A DNA stretch of 64,000 nucleotides from Hyposmocoma kahamanoa (GCF_003589595.1 NW_020653716.1:158629-222628); one strand, 5' to 3'; counted from the stretch's first letter, positions 11,546 through 22,329 are shown. Translations and numbers: made by a program. The notes: a model not told the origin generated them from the letters alone.

Positions 11546-12426
11546 CTCGTCTCAAAATGCACTGAAAAAAATTTCGTCAACATTTTCACATTATCATGTC
11601 ACATTGATATATGAATATTTTCAGTTTAGTAACACGCCCAAAAAAAGTATGTTTTAAAAACTGAGAAAGCCTTATAATGTCAATTTCAAATATGTTCATG
11701 AAACAAATTTAGTAGCATTTTGATCTCACACGATTGATCGCGTGCGTTTTGTTAAGTGTACAAATTTATTGTTACGACAAATATTTTTTTTAATTCTTAA
11801 CTTGCTTTTTTTTAATACCAAGAGGACGACGAGAGGAACAAGTCGTGCGCCTGGTGGTAAGTGACACGCCTATCCATAACAGTTTATATTTATATTATTA
11901 CAAAATATTTCAACAACTGCTGAACATACATAGGCCACCGCCAAGGAACGCCACAATGTCCGGTCTTGTGCTGTTTGAATCCAGCGGGTTCCCGCAACCT
12001 TACGAGGTCATCAGTCCACCTTGCAGACCACCCGGTCTACCTACGTTGCGTCTTCCGGTACGTTATCGCCACTCAAGTACAAAAATATTGATTTTGTATT
12101 TATTAAAAATGTAATATCATGAAGTTTATACTACCTACATTTTCATATATTTTATGTAAAAATACTCTACTAGTTTGTTATTATTGTAGATACGAAGATA
12201 GATCCACACAAAAAAAATAATTAATAGATTCAGACGTTACTTTGCGGAAGTCCATGTTAATAAAAATGGAAGTAAATTAATATGCAGATATTTTGCACGA
12301 TTTAACCTGTACTGGGTTCACGGAGTAATAAATTAATTTACTTCAGTTTTTATTAACAAAGAAAATTGCTTCGATCTGTGTTTTACTCTATAAGTAAAAA
12401 TTACTTATATTTTCACTTACTCGTGT
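11546..12426. other. No supported gene
   Basis: Apart from the SR scrap at 11805-11886 I see no gene. An 89-codon ORF at 11845-12114 runs out of that SR fragment and has no recognisable domain. Weakly palindromic AT-rich words near 12250-12360 (TTAATAAAAATGGAAGTAAA and its inverted relative) may be a decayed inverted-repeat element. Confidence 0.4.
11805..11886 (-). repeat. SR retroposon fragment (A-tail end)
   Basis: T-run then GAACAAGTCGTGCGCCTGGTGG and CACGCCTATCCATAACAGTT. Only about 80 bp remain, with a short aberrant segment between the T-run and GAACAAG. Confidence 0.7.
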
Positions 12427-13707
12427 GGCGCACTATAAGTTTCCAGAAGGAATAAGAAAAAAATACTATAAATGGTCAGAAATGAATTTTTTGTACCTCA
12501 AAATATTCTTCGTTATCGTTAATGGACTTTTTCATACGAATGAACCAATTTTGAAAACATTTATGCCGCTCCTCCGTAACAATCTCTGAAACATATTTTT
12601 CATACTACGACAGTCTCTTTAGGTGATGAAAATCGTTGACCACGTAACTGGTTCCTAATTTGAGGAAATAAATGAAAGTCACAAGTTGCCAGGTCGGGAC
12701 AGTACGCGGGGTGGCTTATAAGGTAAACGTTGTTCACCTTCAAAAATTCATTTGTCTATCTGGCCGTATGAGAACTGGCATTATCGTGGTGCAAGATGAT
12801 ACGGCGTTTACGGTTATATTTACGGAGTTTATCAATAACTTCCGGCAAACAAATGGTAGTATACCAATCACTATTCACGGTACAATGATTCTCCAAAGCA
12901 ACAGTAGTCACGTGTCCAATTTTATTAAAAAAAGAAGCAGTCGTCCGCTTAGGGGTACTTTGCATGCGCGCCACTTTGGTTGGTGTCGGCTCATCTCGAA
13001 AGACCCCTACACTCGATTGCTGTTTAGGTTTGGGATCGTAACTATAAATCCATGTTTCGTCACTTGTTACTATGTTCCATACCAAATTTGACGCCCCTTC
13101 GTTGGATCTGGTAAGCATGGCATTGCACCAAAGTGACGCGATCCGTTTTTGAGCCTCAGTCAAATTGTGTGGGATCCACCGAGAGCGTAGCTTTTTCACA
13201 CCCAAATGTTTGTGTAGTATTGATTGTACTTCACTCTTGTCTATGCCTAAATATGCCCGAATCTCATGGTATGTGACATGCCTGTCTGTTTTGATTATAC
13301 GGCGTACAGCATCGATGTTTTTGTTGTTCACAGCAGTGGACGGGCGACCATCACGAAATTCGTCACTGAGATTCACATGACTGCGTTTGAATTCTGCAAA
13401 CCAGCTATAAATAGTCGTCTTGTATGGTGCTTCACCGCCAAAAGCAATTTGAAGTCGAACGAAGCTCCACTGAGCTGTTCAATTACACTTAAAGTCGTAG
13501 AAAATCATGCTACGAAAATTTTCACGGGTTAAATCCGTGGTGATGTAGACAAACAATTTCTAAAATGACGCCACAATGTAAAGACAAGTGACAGTCAGAT
13601 GAAACAAACTGTATTCTACAGTAAAGGAGTACCATTTTCAAATGTTGTAATTACTTTTTAAATATTGTTTATGTAAGTGGTCAGTCCCGGAAACTTATTG
13701 TGCGCCC
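12427..13707 (-). mobile_element. mariner element, copy 1 (1281 bp)
   Basis: The ends GGCGCACTATAAGTTTCC (from 12427) and, reverse complemented from 13707, GGGCGCACAATAAGTTTCC are mariner-type terminal inverted repeats. A TA dinucleotide follows the right end at 13708-13709. The length matches a complete mariner (about 1.3 kb). It contains one minus-strand transposase pseudogene and is the same family as the element at 35126-36409. Confidence 0.9.
12620..13538 (-). pseudogene. mariner transposase, copy 1 (inactive)
   Basis: One reading frame runs from an expected start at 13538 (ATG changed to ACG) to about 12620. It has the helix-turn-helix region (SWFAEFKR... NLSDEFRDGRPSTA), then the DD34D catalytic core: first Asp in TSDETWIYSY, second in HHDNASSH, and the third in CPDLATCDF, 34 residues on. 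All three acidic residues are present. Lesions are the lost start codon, TGA at codon 20 (13479-13481), TAG at 12756-12758 replacing a Gln codon kept in copy 2, and a 2-nt deletion near 12625. The open stretch between the stops is 13478-12759. The enzyme would cut and paste the element at TA sites. Confidence 0.9.
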
Positions 13708-13709
13708 TA

Positions 13710-14450
13710 CGTATTTTTAATTTCATTTCTTTTTAAAATATTTATGTATGTTTTTGATCATTTTATTTCAATTTTCAATTTCAATGTTATTTTTATTGGA
13801 TTTTATTTTATTACATTTATAAGTTTATTAACTGTATAATCTAACATAGTACCTAAGGTTTCTGTAAAACTAACGAGTGGACCTATGTTAGCTTTAATAA
13901 AAAGCTACTATTATTACTACTGAGTGGACTCGAACCAGTGTCTTTTGCCACACCGGGGCCACCGCTCTCATTAACTGAGCTGGATACCGAGTTAGCAGAT
14001 CTTGCGAATTTTTCCATGTGCTCAAACTTATCAGTTGTGTGAAACTTATGAAAATTTATTTTAAATTGTTTATTTTCACGCCCTTAAATAAATAAACACA
14101 ACTTATTAAAGCCAAACTGAATAACATACAGCAATCGGATTTCCATATGAAACTAGCAATTAATAAGACGTATCACACAAATTGTTCCAGCTAGTCAGAA
14201 ATGCAAATTTGAGTAACACGTTTTGTCTTACACGGCTTCAGTCTAGAGACAGTGCATGTGACGTAATCTTTGCACTACGTCATGACGTACTTCTCTGAAA
14301 TTTATATATTTTACATACTATTCAATGTACGACTTTGTTTTAACATTGGTAGACTTAAAATTCATGAAGTAAAGTTGAAACAGAAAAGGCGTGCAGCAGA
14401 TTTCTACCACACTATAGCTTGCCAAGTACATCCATAAAGTTGTAACACTT
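13710..14450. other. No supported gene; contains a tRNA-like SINE remnant
   Basis: AT-rich. 13721-13917 ends in TTAGCTTTAATAAAAAGC and ATTATTACTAC, which resembles a LINE or SINE 3' tail but cannot be assigned. A tRNA-headed SINE fragment follows at 13918-14012. Confidence 0.4.
13918..14012 (-). repeat. tRNA-headed SINE fragment (S2-like)
   Basis: On the minus strand a B-box-like GGTTCGAGTCC lies near 13928-13940 and an A-box-like region near 13975. The CGAATTTTTCCATGTGCTC segment at 14016-14034 is shared with the S2 SINE at 33.4 kb. The cloverleaf is degenerate, so it is not called as a tRNA gene. Confidence 0.6.
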
Positions 14451-14755
14451 TATTTTATTTTTTTATTATATCAAGTGACGGAATGAACAAGTCGTGCGCC
14501 TGATGGTAAGCTACACGCCTGTCCATAACAGGTGCAGTGCCATTCAGAGCTTTAAATCGCAAAGATCTGAGGGACACTGCCACAGAACCCGTCACCCAGA
14601 GACAGAAGTTAATAAGTCCCATGTGCCTGTAAATTCACCAGCATCCTTACCCTTCAAAACCGGAATGCAGTAATGCTAACATTACTGCTTGGCGGCAGAA
14701 ATAGGTACGGTGGCAGTACTTCCCTGGACGAACTCTTTCACAAGGAGCTTACCTG
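14451..14755 (-). repeat. SR retroposon, near full-length copy
   Basis: One of the most complete copies. It has a T-rich lead (A-tail on the minus strand), CAAGTGACGGAATGAACAAG, CAGAGCTTTAAATCGCAAAG, TTCACCAGCATCC, ACATTACTGCTTGGCGG and the head GGACGAACTCTTTCACAAGG. It is followed almost at once by an oppositely oriented SR fragment, making a head-to-head pair. Confidence 0.85.
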
Positions 14756-14762
14756 TTTCTTG

Positions 14763-14851
14763 CGCCGTAAGCAGTAATGTGAGCACATTAGTATGTTCCG
14801 GCTTTGATAAGAGTGCTGGTGTAATTACAGATACTTGGGACTTGTCAACTT
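14763..14851 (+). repeat. SR retroposon fragment, inverted neighbour
   Basis: Reads GCAGTAATGTGAGCACATTA then CTTGTCAACTTA in sense. The A-tail half is missing. It lies about 8 bp from the head of the preceding minus-sense copy. Confidence 0.75.
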
Positions 14852-15002
14852 AGCGCTGCCTTTATACAATACCGCAGCATTGCAGAATACTACGATTTTG
14901 AACAAAGCATACAGTGACGAGCAGAACAAGCGAAACTTTATCGCGAATAAAGCACTCATATAGTTACGTCAAAAATGGCAACATGGCGACGATGTGCCCT
15001 TA

Positions 15003-15295
15003 GGCTCAACTCACACTGGCGCAGAGTCGAAGCGTCGCGACGCGTCATGTTTTTCGCCTATGGCATATTCATCTATGTTTTTCCATTATTAAGGTACAAA
15101 TTTGTGTTTTGCAAATATGGAATCGAGCAACGACGGGCATCGCCGCGCGTCACTTAGGCGCCGTGAGGCGTCAGACACCGGCCACACTGTGATCCCGGCG
15201 CACTAATGCAAGCGTCGACGCGCGTCGCCAGGCGGTGTAGTTGAAACACAGAATGCGACACGACGCTTTGACTCTGCGCCAGTGTGAGTTGAGCC
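15003..15295. mobile_element. Harbinger-like MITE, copy 1 (293 bp)
   Basis: Ends GGCTCAACTCACACTGG form inverted repeats matching at nearly all of the first 34 bp (15003-15037 against 15261-15295). Both sides are flanked by TTA (15000-15002 and 15296-15298). A 3-bp TTA duplication with GGC-starting ends is characteristic of PIF/Harbinger elements. The interior is rich in CGCGTCG words, unlike the AT-rich surroundings. A second copy at 25729-26052 has the same ends and also TTA on both sides. Confidence 0.8.
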
Positions 15296-15594
15296 TTATG
15301 CGATTGGTCGAATTTCATCGCTTTTTTATCGTTGACAGTAGCCCCTCACCAATTGCGTCACGGCGTTCAACATAAGCACTACGTTTCTTTGCGGAAGAGG
15401 GGTACAACACGAAATAATAAGTTGGACTAATTAGCTTTTTTTTTTCGAAAATAGCGGCTCATCACCAAATATTTCATCCGATCAGTTAAATCTTTTGTGA
15501 AACAGTGTAATATTTGAGCATGAGACAATCTTAAAAAAATATGACATTCGCACATGACAACTAACAATATCATCTGAAAATTCTATAACTTTAA

Positions 15595-15705
15595 ATTATA
15601 TTATATTAATTATATTAATATAATATAATATATATAGAATTATATTAATATATTATATTAATATAATATATTAATATATATAATTATATTAATATAACCT
15701 ATTTA
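15595..15705. repeat. AT microsatellite (ATATTAAT-type)
   Basis: About 110 bp built almost only of TAATATAATATAT-like words, self-complementary and able to fold into cruciforms. No coding content. Confidence 0.85.
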
Positions 15706-16101
15706 ATTTCAAAGCGACAGTGTTGTCCTGTTACTTTGAAATGAAATCGTATACGAATGACATACAAATATAGCGAAATTTTGGAGATAAATTATTAATA
15801 TAACGCAATTTTGATATAAAATATAATTTATCGCAATTTTTTGAGATAAAGTTAGTTGTCAAATGCGATATGTCATTCTTGTGCATAATAAGAAGGCAAA
15901 TTCCGCGCCAATTGTTTTTACGTACAATTTGTTTATTTATGAGTTGATCTTTATACGCATTTGATTATTTAAAAGCCGACGTTGATACTGCAAAGGAAAA
16001 TAACTTAAGTTAAGTTCATTTTTTTTAAATATTTGAAAAAAAACTTATTTTTGAGATGCAGCGTTTTTGTTTAAAGGCAGCGTTATGCTCTATGTTAGAT
16101 A
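15706..16101. other. No supported gene
   Basis: AT-rich DNA with a few repeats of the words GCAATTTT and GAGATAAA around 15775-15850. Nothing else is recognised. Confidence 0.4.
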
Positions 16102-16196
16102 GTGCTCTTCGGATCTTTGTAATTTAAAGCATCGAGAGGCATTGCAACTGTTATGGATAGGCATGTCGCTTACCCCTATGCGCACGACTTGTTCGA
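16102..16196 (+). repeat. SR retroposon fragment
   Basis: Reads GGATCTTTGTAATTTAAAGC, GCATTGCAACTGTTATGGATAG and GCACGACTTGTTCG, the sense-strand A-tail-proximal half of the family, without the A-tail itself. Confidence 0.7.
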
Positions 16197-16246
16197 ACAA
16201 TACCTACATATTTTTGTCAACATATCTTCAGTAACATTTGTAATTC

Positions 16247-16534
16247 AATACAAAGATCGAACACTCAGAAAAAACACTCAGAAAATATTCCTTCGATCCG
16301 GTCTGATTCGAACCGACGTCTTCTTGCATACCGTGCCAGACGCTATACCAACTAAGCCACGGAACGAACCAACGGACCTCACGAATTTCTCTATGTGCTT
16401 GCGTCGTGTCTTTGTACTTGGTCTTTCAACGACTTTTTAGTCGTAGCGCCATCTATGAGAAATCTTTGACAGATTTATCACGGATCGAAGGATTTTTTTG
16501 TGAGTGTTTTTTCTGAGTGTTCGATCTTTGTATT
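16247..16534 (-). repeat. S2 tRNA-SINE rearranged into a fold-back
   Basis: The core is a minus-strand tRNA-derived SINE: B box GGTTCGAATC near 16309 and A-box TGGCTTAGTTGG near 16355. Its 3' region is present twice, in opposite orientations: 16247-16280 and 16501-16534 form a perfect 34-bp inverted repeat, and the next inner block (about 16285-16298 and 16481-16493) also pairs. The copy at 33.3 kb has this 3' region only once, so the inverted second arm is a rearrangement here. Confidence 0.75.
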
Positions 16535-17640
16535 AATAATTATAACAAACTAGTGGAGTAATTTCACAAAAAATAATTGAATATCAATTCAATAAAAATG
16601 TAATTAACTTGTAATTCAAATTTAATAACCTGGTCTTACAGAAATGCAATTATGTGGAAGACATCTCGATATCTCTTAATCAAATTTAAGACTTCATTGC
16701 CCACATCCAGTCGACGTAACATTTGATTGGAAATCCAGCTGGAGTTTACGCAGATGTTCATCCACGCAATATACATTCCAATTCAAAAATTACATGGGGA
16801 TCAATATACATGCTTACAAGTTTCGCACGTTCCAAAAAGCTTGAGGAAGGAAAACTGCGGAATGTGATGAATTATAGAAGCAGGAGAGCTTTTTGTGAAA
16901 GACTTCCGTCCAGAGACGTAATGCCACTGCAATAAATGGACGTCGGGTCTAATACAAAAACCACGATATATAAAGAAAAATAAAAACGTAACGTCACATA
17001 ATGCGTAATTTAGCTTGCAACAATTTATAGGCCCAAAAATTCACCATATTCAGATTCTACGGTAAACTCATCAAAATGCACTATATTTAGCTTCTACTAA
17101 AAACTACATGTACACAAGAGTAATGGAGCAGTCTTTACTGTCAATATTAATTAATTATTTATATAATATGTAATATTATATTGAACTTACATATGATATT
17201 ACATTATATTGAACCGACCTTAAAGGGCATTAAATTGCATTACGTCAATTTCAATTGTTCGAACCACAAGCGATTGAGTGAAACATAACTGAAACTAAGG
17301 AGTCCCTGTGATGTTAATCTCATTTTTGAAATTATTTTTTATTAAATGCGAGTAATAACTAATAAAATATTCAGTTCGATCGCACATCATATTAAGAGTG
17401 TTTATCGGTATTCCGAACGCTAGCTATTCTTGTGAGCTGTGCATTTATTTGCATTCGAACTAATCCAAGATCGCCTGGAGTAATCACTTGTGATAAGCGA
17501 TTATGAGTTTTAGTGGTGATGGCGGATACTTTAATTTTGGATAGCAGTGATGTGATGGACGCAATTGAAGAAATTACGGAGTCCAAAGAAAATAACTATA
17601 CTCCTATACAAATACATTTTTTTTAAATTCGGACATTGAT
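16535..17640. other. No supported gene; one small MITE fragment
   Basis: Includes a short minus-oriented fragment (about 16930-16968) of the CATTGACTTACAA-TIR MITE. The rest is AT-rich. Short ORFs at 16723-16935 and 17392-17586 have no recognisable domain. Confidence 0.4.
16930..16968 (-). mobile_element. End fragment of the CATTGACTTACAA-TIR MITE
   Basis: About 40 bp, AATAAATGGACGTCGGGTCT then ATACAAAAACCACG, match in reverse the right end of the MITEs at 61731-61958 and 63661-63946. Confidence 0.55.
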
Positions 17641-17652
17641 AGTTCTAACACC

Positions 17653-17835
17653 GTGGACTCAAATCGTAATAAGAGAGAACGATACGAAGATGTAGACGAT
17701 GACGAGGAGTGGCAAGTAGTTACGGGCATTTCTCCAAAGTCGCAATTTTCAGTGTCCATGCACTCAACTCCACTTATTTATCAAAACAAAAATCTACAAA
17801 AAAAGAGAGTACAATATAGGTCGAAAGCTAACTGA
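17653..17835 (+). pseudogene. LINE-B ORF1 N-terminal fragment
   Basis: Sixty codons, acidic near residues 10-18 (YEDVDDDEEWQVV) and basic afterwards. ORF1 proteins of I/R1-type LINEs often open with a similar charged segment and bind element RNA. No zinc knuckle is in this piece. It ends at a TGA. The assignment rests on position upstream of the LINE-B endonuclease and on the general pattern, so it is moderate only. Confidence 0.45.
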
Positions 17836-18467
17836 AGAACACAAAATATTTTTATACTGTGTATTGTGACGACTAAAATATAATAACAATTTATTGGTTT
17901 TACAAGTATTGTCGTTTACGAGTAATATCAAAAATATGTATATTTTCTGAATCCCGTGGCCTTAGATTCGGTGGGTTTTATACCACCGAATTCAAAAAAG
18001 CTTCCATGAAATCGGAAAAACCTGCCATCGAAGCCATATTTTTTTGAAAAGCAAGGTTTTATACGTTTTTTCATATAAACGTTTTGTTAATACTATTGAT
18101 TTTCACAATTTAATATTACCACTTGCTTCACACTGAAGTGAATAAGTAACATCAAAACAGAAACCAAAAATTAGAACTCAAGAAGATGAAGGAACGTGCT
18201 AGAAACGCAAAAATAAAAAGCGATCCGATTTTATATGATAAGGTTTAAAGAAAAAGTTAGACAGAGGTATGCCAAGAAAAAGCGGAAGGAAAGATTTTAA
18301 AGCTGCATGAATTACCTCGTCATATACAAAAAGTAATATAAGATATTAATCGCGCAAGTTTCCAAAAATTTATTGCTATTGTATGTCTTGCCGATGCAGC
18401 TGCACTGTCTACGTCCGCACACAAAAATTCGCCAATACTTTGTTTATGTACTAAAAAGAAAAACAAG

Positions 18468-18722
18468 GTGCTTAACTCCCCTCAACGTAAAAACAATGTC
18501 CGTAAGGTTCAAAATACTTCGTGCGAAAATATGGTGATTGCGGACCCATCGGAACCGAATTCCATGTCAGATGAGAATTATTCTACAAATAATGAAAATA
18601 GGCACCAGAGGTTAATGACATTTAAAGAGTTAATTCAACGGTTGAAAGAAGTAATTCTATACCAAAACTGTGATTTGATGAATAAGTTGAAGACATTACG
18701 GTTATGGATTCTCTACTATTAA
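18468..18722 (+). pseudogene. LINE-B ORF1 C-terminal fragment
   Basis: The 84 codons (MLNSPQRKNNVRKVQNT...) are followed within 120 bp by the endonuclease start. Just upstream, about 18380-18455, an alternate frame is cysteine-rich. That would be where ORF1 zinc knuckles normally sit, but no clean CCHC can be read. Hydrophilic Asn/Ser-rich residues then a Leu/Ile-rich helix (TFKELIQRLKEVIL) match a decayed ORF1 tail. Confidence 0.4.
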
Positions 18723-18838
18723 ATACTGGGTTCTGGCATATATTCGTAAGTATATTTCTGATTTTATAATATTTAAAATGTTTTCATCATTTTTTAAAAG
18801 ATACATATTTTACAAAAGTATTTAATATCAATACATGT

Positions 18839-19385
18839 CAATGGAATGCACGTTGTTTACGGAATAAATTAACATTATTTGCGCAATTTTTGATACAAGA
18901 TAAAATACATATAGTGGCTATACATAAATGAAACGTGTCTTGATCCAGAGTATTTATTTATTTATATACCATTAAATCTAAATAATTATATTATTAACCG
19001 ACAGGACTGATAAATAACTTATAGTTCGGGTGGTAGGGGCGTTGCACTTATAATTTATCGTTCTATCAAATCAGAACAAATACAAATTATTCATCATAAT
19101 CCGGGGATAGAAATAATTTCTGGTAGACTTTTTAACAAAGGTCAGATAGAAAATATTATATGTGTATATTGTTCAAGCGAAGTGCGCACTAATCAGAGTG
19201 ACAGGGGAATTTTAATGGGCTACAAGTTAGTTGGTCACATAAAAACAATGACAAGGGTGAACAAATCTTCGATTGTCTTTTAGAAATCAGAAACATTTAT
19301 TGTATGAATTGGTAAAATACAGGTGCTACTTACAAGTGATTAGATCTACAATTCTTACCCAAATCAGGCGTACTATGTCTTAAAA
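18839..19385 (+). pseudogene. LINE-B AP-type endonuclease (decayed)
   Basis: It starts QWNARCLRNK, the classic first strand of LINE endonucleases, then IHIVAIHK, RGVALIIYRSI and a decayed catalytic strand near 19215-19245. A late block GATYK...LDLQFL at about 19320-19365 corresponds to the C-terminal strands. At least three frame changes and several stops occur. Homology ends at about 19385, where minus-strand LINE-C starts. Confidence 0.65.
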
Positions 19386-20935
19386 TTACAATTCAATTAA
19401 AATTTATTACAACTTAAATGTCAAAAATTTACATTATAATTAAGTTAGTTATACAATTGTCAAATATTTGACGTCTTTATATAAAATTCGTTAAGATTGT
19501 AAAAAATTTTGTCAATTAACCATTTTTTAAACAAGCTTTAAATTTATCACCATTTAAACATTTCATTTCCATTGGAAGTATGTTATAAATTCTAATCGCT
19601 GTTACATAGGTGCTGCGGTCAAAGATCGTGCTGTTTATTTTAGGGAGGACAAGACGGTCCTTGTTTCTGACACGGAGTGTACATTAGATATTTTAGTAAA
19701 GAAGTTACTGTGATTACGTACAAAAAGACATATTTCCAAAATATATATTCCTGTTAAAGTCAGGAAACCCTTTTCTTTGCACAGACTTCTTAAAGAATAG
19801 TCACTGGGTTTACTGTAGATTATGCGTAAGCATCGTTTTTGTATTGTGAATATTTTAACCGCATTGACAGAGTTTCCCCAAAAAATTACACCACACATTA
19901 ATAATGGGTATACGTTCCCGTAATATGCGTTTTTTGCAACTTCAACCGACGCTACATCGACCAATACAGATAAAGCGTAGCAATAACTACTAAGCTTGTT
20001 ATTTAGCACATCTATGTGATGTTTCTATAGTAATACCAAGAAATTTAGTATTGTTTACCTCATCAATAACGTCATTTTCATAAGTTATGTGTAAATCTAA
20101 GTAAATTTTGTTGTAATTACCAAACTGCATATATTTTGTTTTAGAATTATTTATTTTTAAATTTAATGATTTAAGCCAGGTAATAAGACCGTTCAATGTA
20201 TTGTTTATGTCAAATTCGTAGTCAATTATTGTTTTTCCGTTATTAGTAAATAATATTGTTACATTATCAGCACATAATAGGCATACAGCGTGCATAACAC
20301 TGAGTAAGATGTGGCAGTTCATTTATATATATAATAAAGAGAAGAGGACCCAGTACACTTCCCTGTGGCACTCCCAATATATTTCTTAAGTATGTCGATC
20401 TGGCCTCTTGCACGCATTTATTGCTAAATACGGTCAGACATAGTGCTTGTTTACGTTCCGATAGGTAACTACGTATTAAGTCATTTGCTACGCCTCGAAT
20501 GCCACATTTGTCAAGTTGTTTTAGCAAGATAGAGCGTATAACACAGTAGAACGCTTTTGTCATGACCAAGACAAGTGCAATACTGTCTTTTTTAAGATTT
20601 ATAGCTTCCTACAAACTATGTGGAAATGTAAAAATGGATAAAGATGTTGATCTCATTTTACGAAATACAAATTGAAACTGACTAAATATGTTACGTTTAT
20701 CTAAAAAGTTTGTTATTCTTTTGTAGATAACCTTCTCAAATATTTTAAAGAAATTCGGAAGAAGAGCAATAGGCCTGTAATTTTCTGAGACTTCTTTTTT
20801 ATGTAAAGGTTTTATTAATGATATCTTCATTTTATCACGAAAGTAGCCTGTTTGTAGCATTTAATTAATTATATGTACTAGCGGCAATATAATAATGTCA
20901 ATACTCTCTCATATAATAATAATGTCATGCACATT
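19386..20935 (-). mobile_element. LINE-C: CR1/Jockey-superfamily LINE inserted in LINE-B
   Basis: A minus-strand element of about 1.55 kb, 5' truncated within the RT fingers, with its 3' UTR and an AATAAATTTTAATTG-like end near 19386-19410. On one side LINE-B endonuclease sequence stops and on the other LINE-B RT begins in the opposite orientation, so LINE-C is the younger insertion. Its motifs resemble those of LINE-E at 39-40 kb (FWGN, QKRC, KFLGI), so the two belong to one lineage. Confidence 0.8.
19635..20900 (-). pseudogene. LINE-C reverse transcriptase, broken frames
   Basis: Blocks in N-to-C order: YFRDKMKISLIKPLHKK and ENYRPIALLPNFFKIFEKV (20860-20690), AFYCVI and KCGIRGVANDLIRSYLSERK (20560-20450), GVPQGSVLGPLLFIIYINELP (about 20375-20315), a mutated catalytic box CADN in place of YADD (20264-20275), FLGITIE (about 20040), then FWGNSVN and QKRCLRIIYS (19890-19810). 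At least three frame changes separate the blocks. The change of YADD to CADN removes the second catalytic aspartate. It copied element RNA when its source was active. Confidence 0.8.
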
Positions 20936-20949
20936 ACAAAAACGCGAGG

Positions 20950-21350
20950 TTAACAAAGCTTTTGCGGTTCCATTGATATCAAAACATCATCTGGGCTGAT
21001 GTGGGATAAAATGCGTTGGTTCAAGAGTCAATATGTCCCTAAGACTCAAAATGATGACAATAAAGCAACTAGTTTACTGCGCAACATCTACCCTGATTGC
21101 GTCATCTCACCAGATCCTCATTTTAGGCCTACAAAGTCTTGTATTGAAATTCCTATTACCTTACAGGAACGTAATAGTCAATCTAAGGATACGGCACCGG
21201 GCCATGATGACATTTCATATTCTATGATCAGGAACTTACCTGATATTGGCAAATTATATTTATTAAAATTATATAATCGTGTCCTGGAATCAGAGTTTGT
21301 TCCGTCATAATGCAGGGACAATAGGGTTATACCAATGCCTAAGCCTGGTC
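20950..21350 (+). pseudogene. LINE-B reverse transcriptase, fingers/palm part 1
   Basis: It resumes after LINE-C: DKMRWFKSQYVP, then RNIYPDCV, then APGHDDISYSMIRNLP (RT block 1), and after a TAA at 21308-21310 continues in the same frame as CRDNRVIPMPKPGR. The TAA and TGC replace what is usually a Glu-Trp pair. It breaks off at about 21350 where a T-rich foreign segment starts. Confidence 0.75.
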
Positions 21351-21351
21351 G

Positions 21352-21665
21352 TATAGTTTATTTATTTTTTATTTATTTATCTTAAAGGAAGACCAACAGC
21401 TTAAAACTAACTTATATAATATTAGTAACAACTGAGAGCCAATTACAGATCCTCACAAATAGAAACATAATATAAGAATGCACAATTTAACTAACCTATC
21501 GCTATAAACATAACTTCATATGTAAACCATAAAACTACAACCGCAGTTCCAAGCTTCACTATGAGTCAAAGAAATGCCCACTCAGTGCTCTTCTCGCTGT
21601 TTAAGATGTTTCGTCTCTATGGGCAATTTCACAAATTTCCTGTATATATACAGGAAATTAGTGAA
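21352..21665 (-). mobile_element. Short LINE/SINE 3' end inserted in LINE-B RT
   Basis: On the minus strand the segment ends in an A-rich tail (AAGATAAATAAATAAAAAAT, 21358-21395 inverted). It interrupts the RT between the PMPKPGR block and the FSDMTFGFRKSKSC block, where homologues have only about 45 residues. The right edge holds a perfect 26-bp palindrome (21634-21659). No protein is readable, so the parent family is unknown. Confidence 0.6.
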
Positions 21666-21667
21666 AT

Positions 21668-22110
21668 TAATTAAATCTCTTATGGGATCATCAAAGGAAT
21701 GTTTTTTCGGATATGACTTTTGGCTTCAGGAAATCCAAATCCTGCTTAGATAATCTTAGTGTACTCGTGTCTGATATTCAAATCAGATTTGCAAATAATC
21801 GTCCTACACTTGGCTGCTTTATAAACATAAACAATGCATATAATAATGTTGATCTTGGGCCACTTCTAGCCATATTAGATAGACTAGATGTTGCGGCTAA
21901 AACATGTTACTATCTTTGGAACTTTTTAAAAGAAAGGAAAATTCATATTAAGCTTGATAATGGCTTTGTAACTAGGTACTTATTTTTATTATTTTAATAT
22001 TTATTTTGCTATTAATTTACTATCACAACTCTTAGGTAATTTAGGTCTGAACCTATCTCCTGCTAAAAGTAAATTACGTGTTTCCAAGAATAGGCCTTTT
22101 AGGGGATCTT
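21668..22110 (+). pseudogene. LINE-B reverse transcriptase part 2, catalytic box deleted
   Basis: The frame HQRNVFSDMTFGFRKSKSCLDNL (from 21689) continues through CFININNAYNNVD (equivalent of the xDxxxAFD motif, with both Asp changed to Asn) to FVTRYLF at 21985. Homology then jumps to the thumb LGNLGLNLSPAKSKL (about 22030-22080). The PQG and YADD blocks between them are missing, so an internal deletion of roughly 80-100 codons removed the polymerase active site. Confidence 0.7.
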
Positions 22111-22329
22111 CTATTATGCATGAAGAATTTAGGGAATAGAACGAAAGACGCCTAGACTAGTAGAAGTAAGTCTTTCTAGAACATGCCTACGTCCACTAGG
22201 AGTCTCCTAGAAATGTTCTCTCTTAACGTATAGGTTAGTTATATTAATGTACCACTAGTTGTCAAACCTAACATTCCAATTTTAGATAAACCAAAAAGTT
22301 TTTACAATGCAGATAGTATAGCAAGTTCG

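Noticed and set aside
13165..13532. Plus-strand ORFs of 71 and 88 codons
   Set aside because: They are antisense shadows of the minus-strand mariner transposase.
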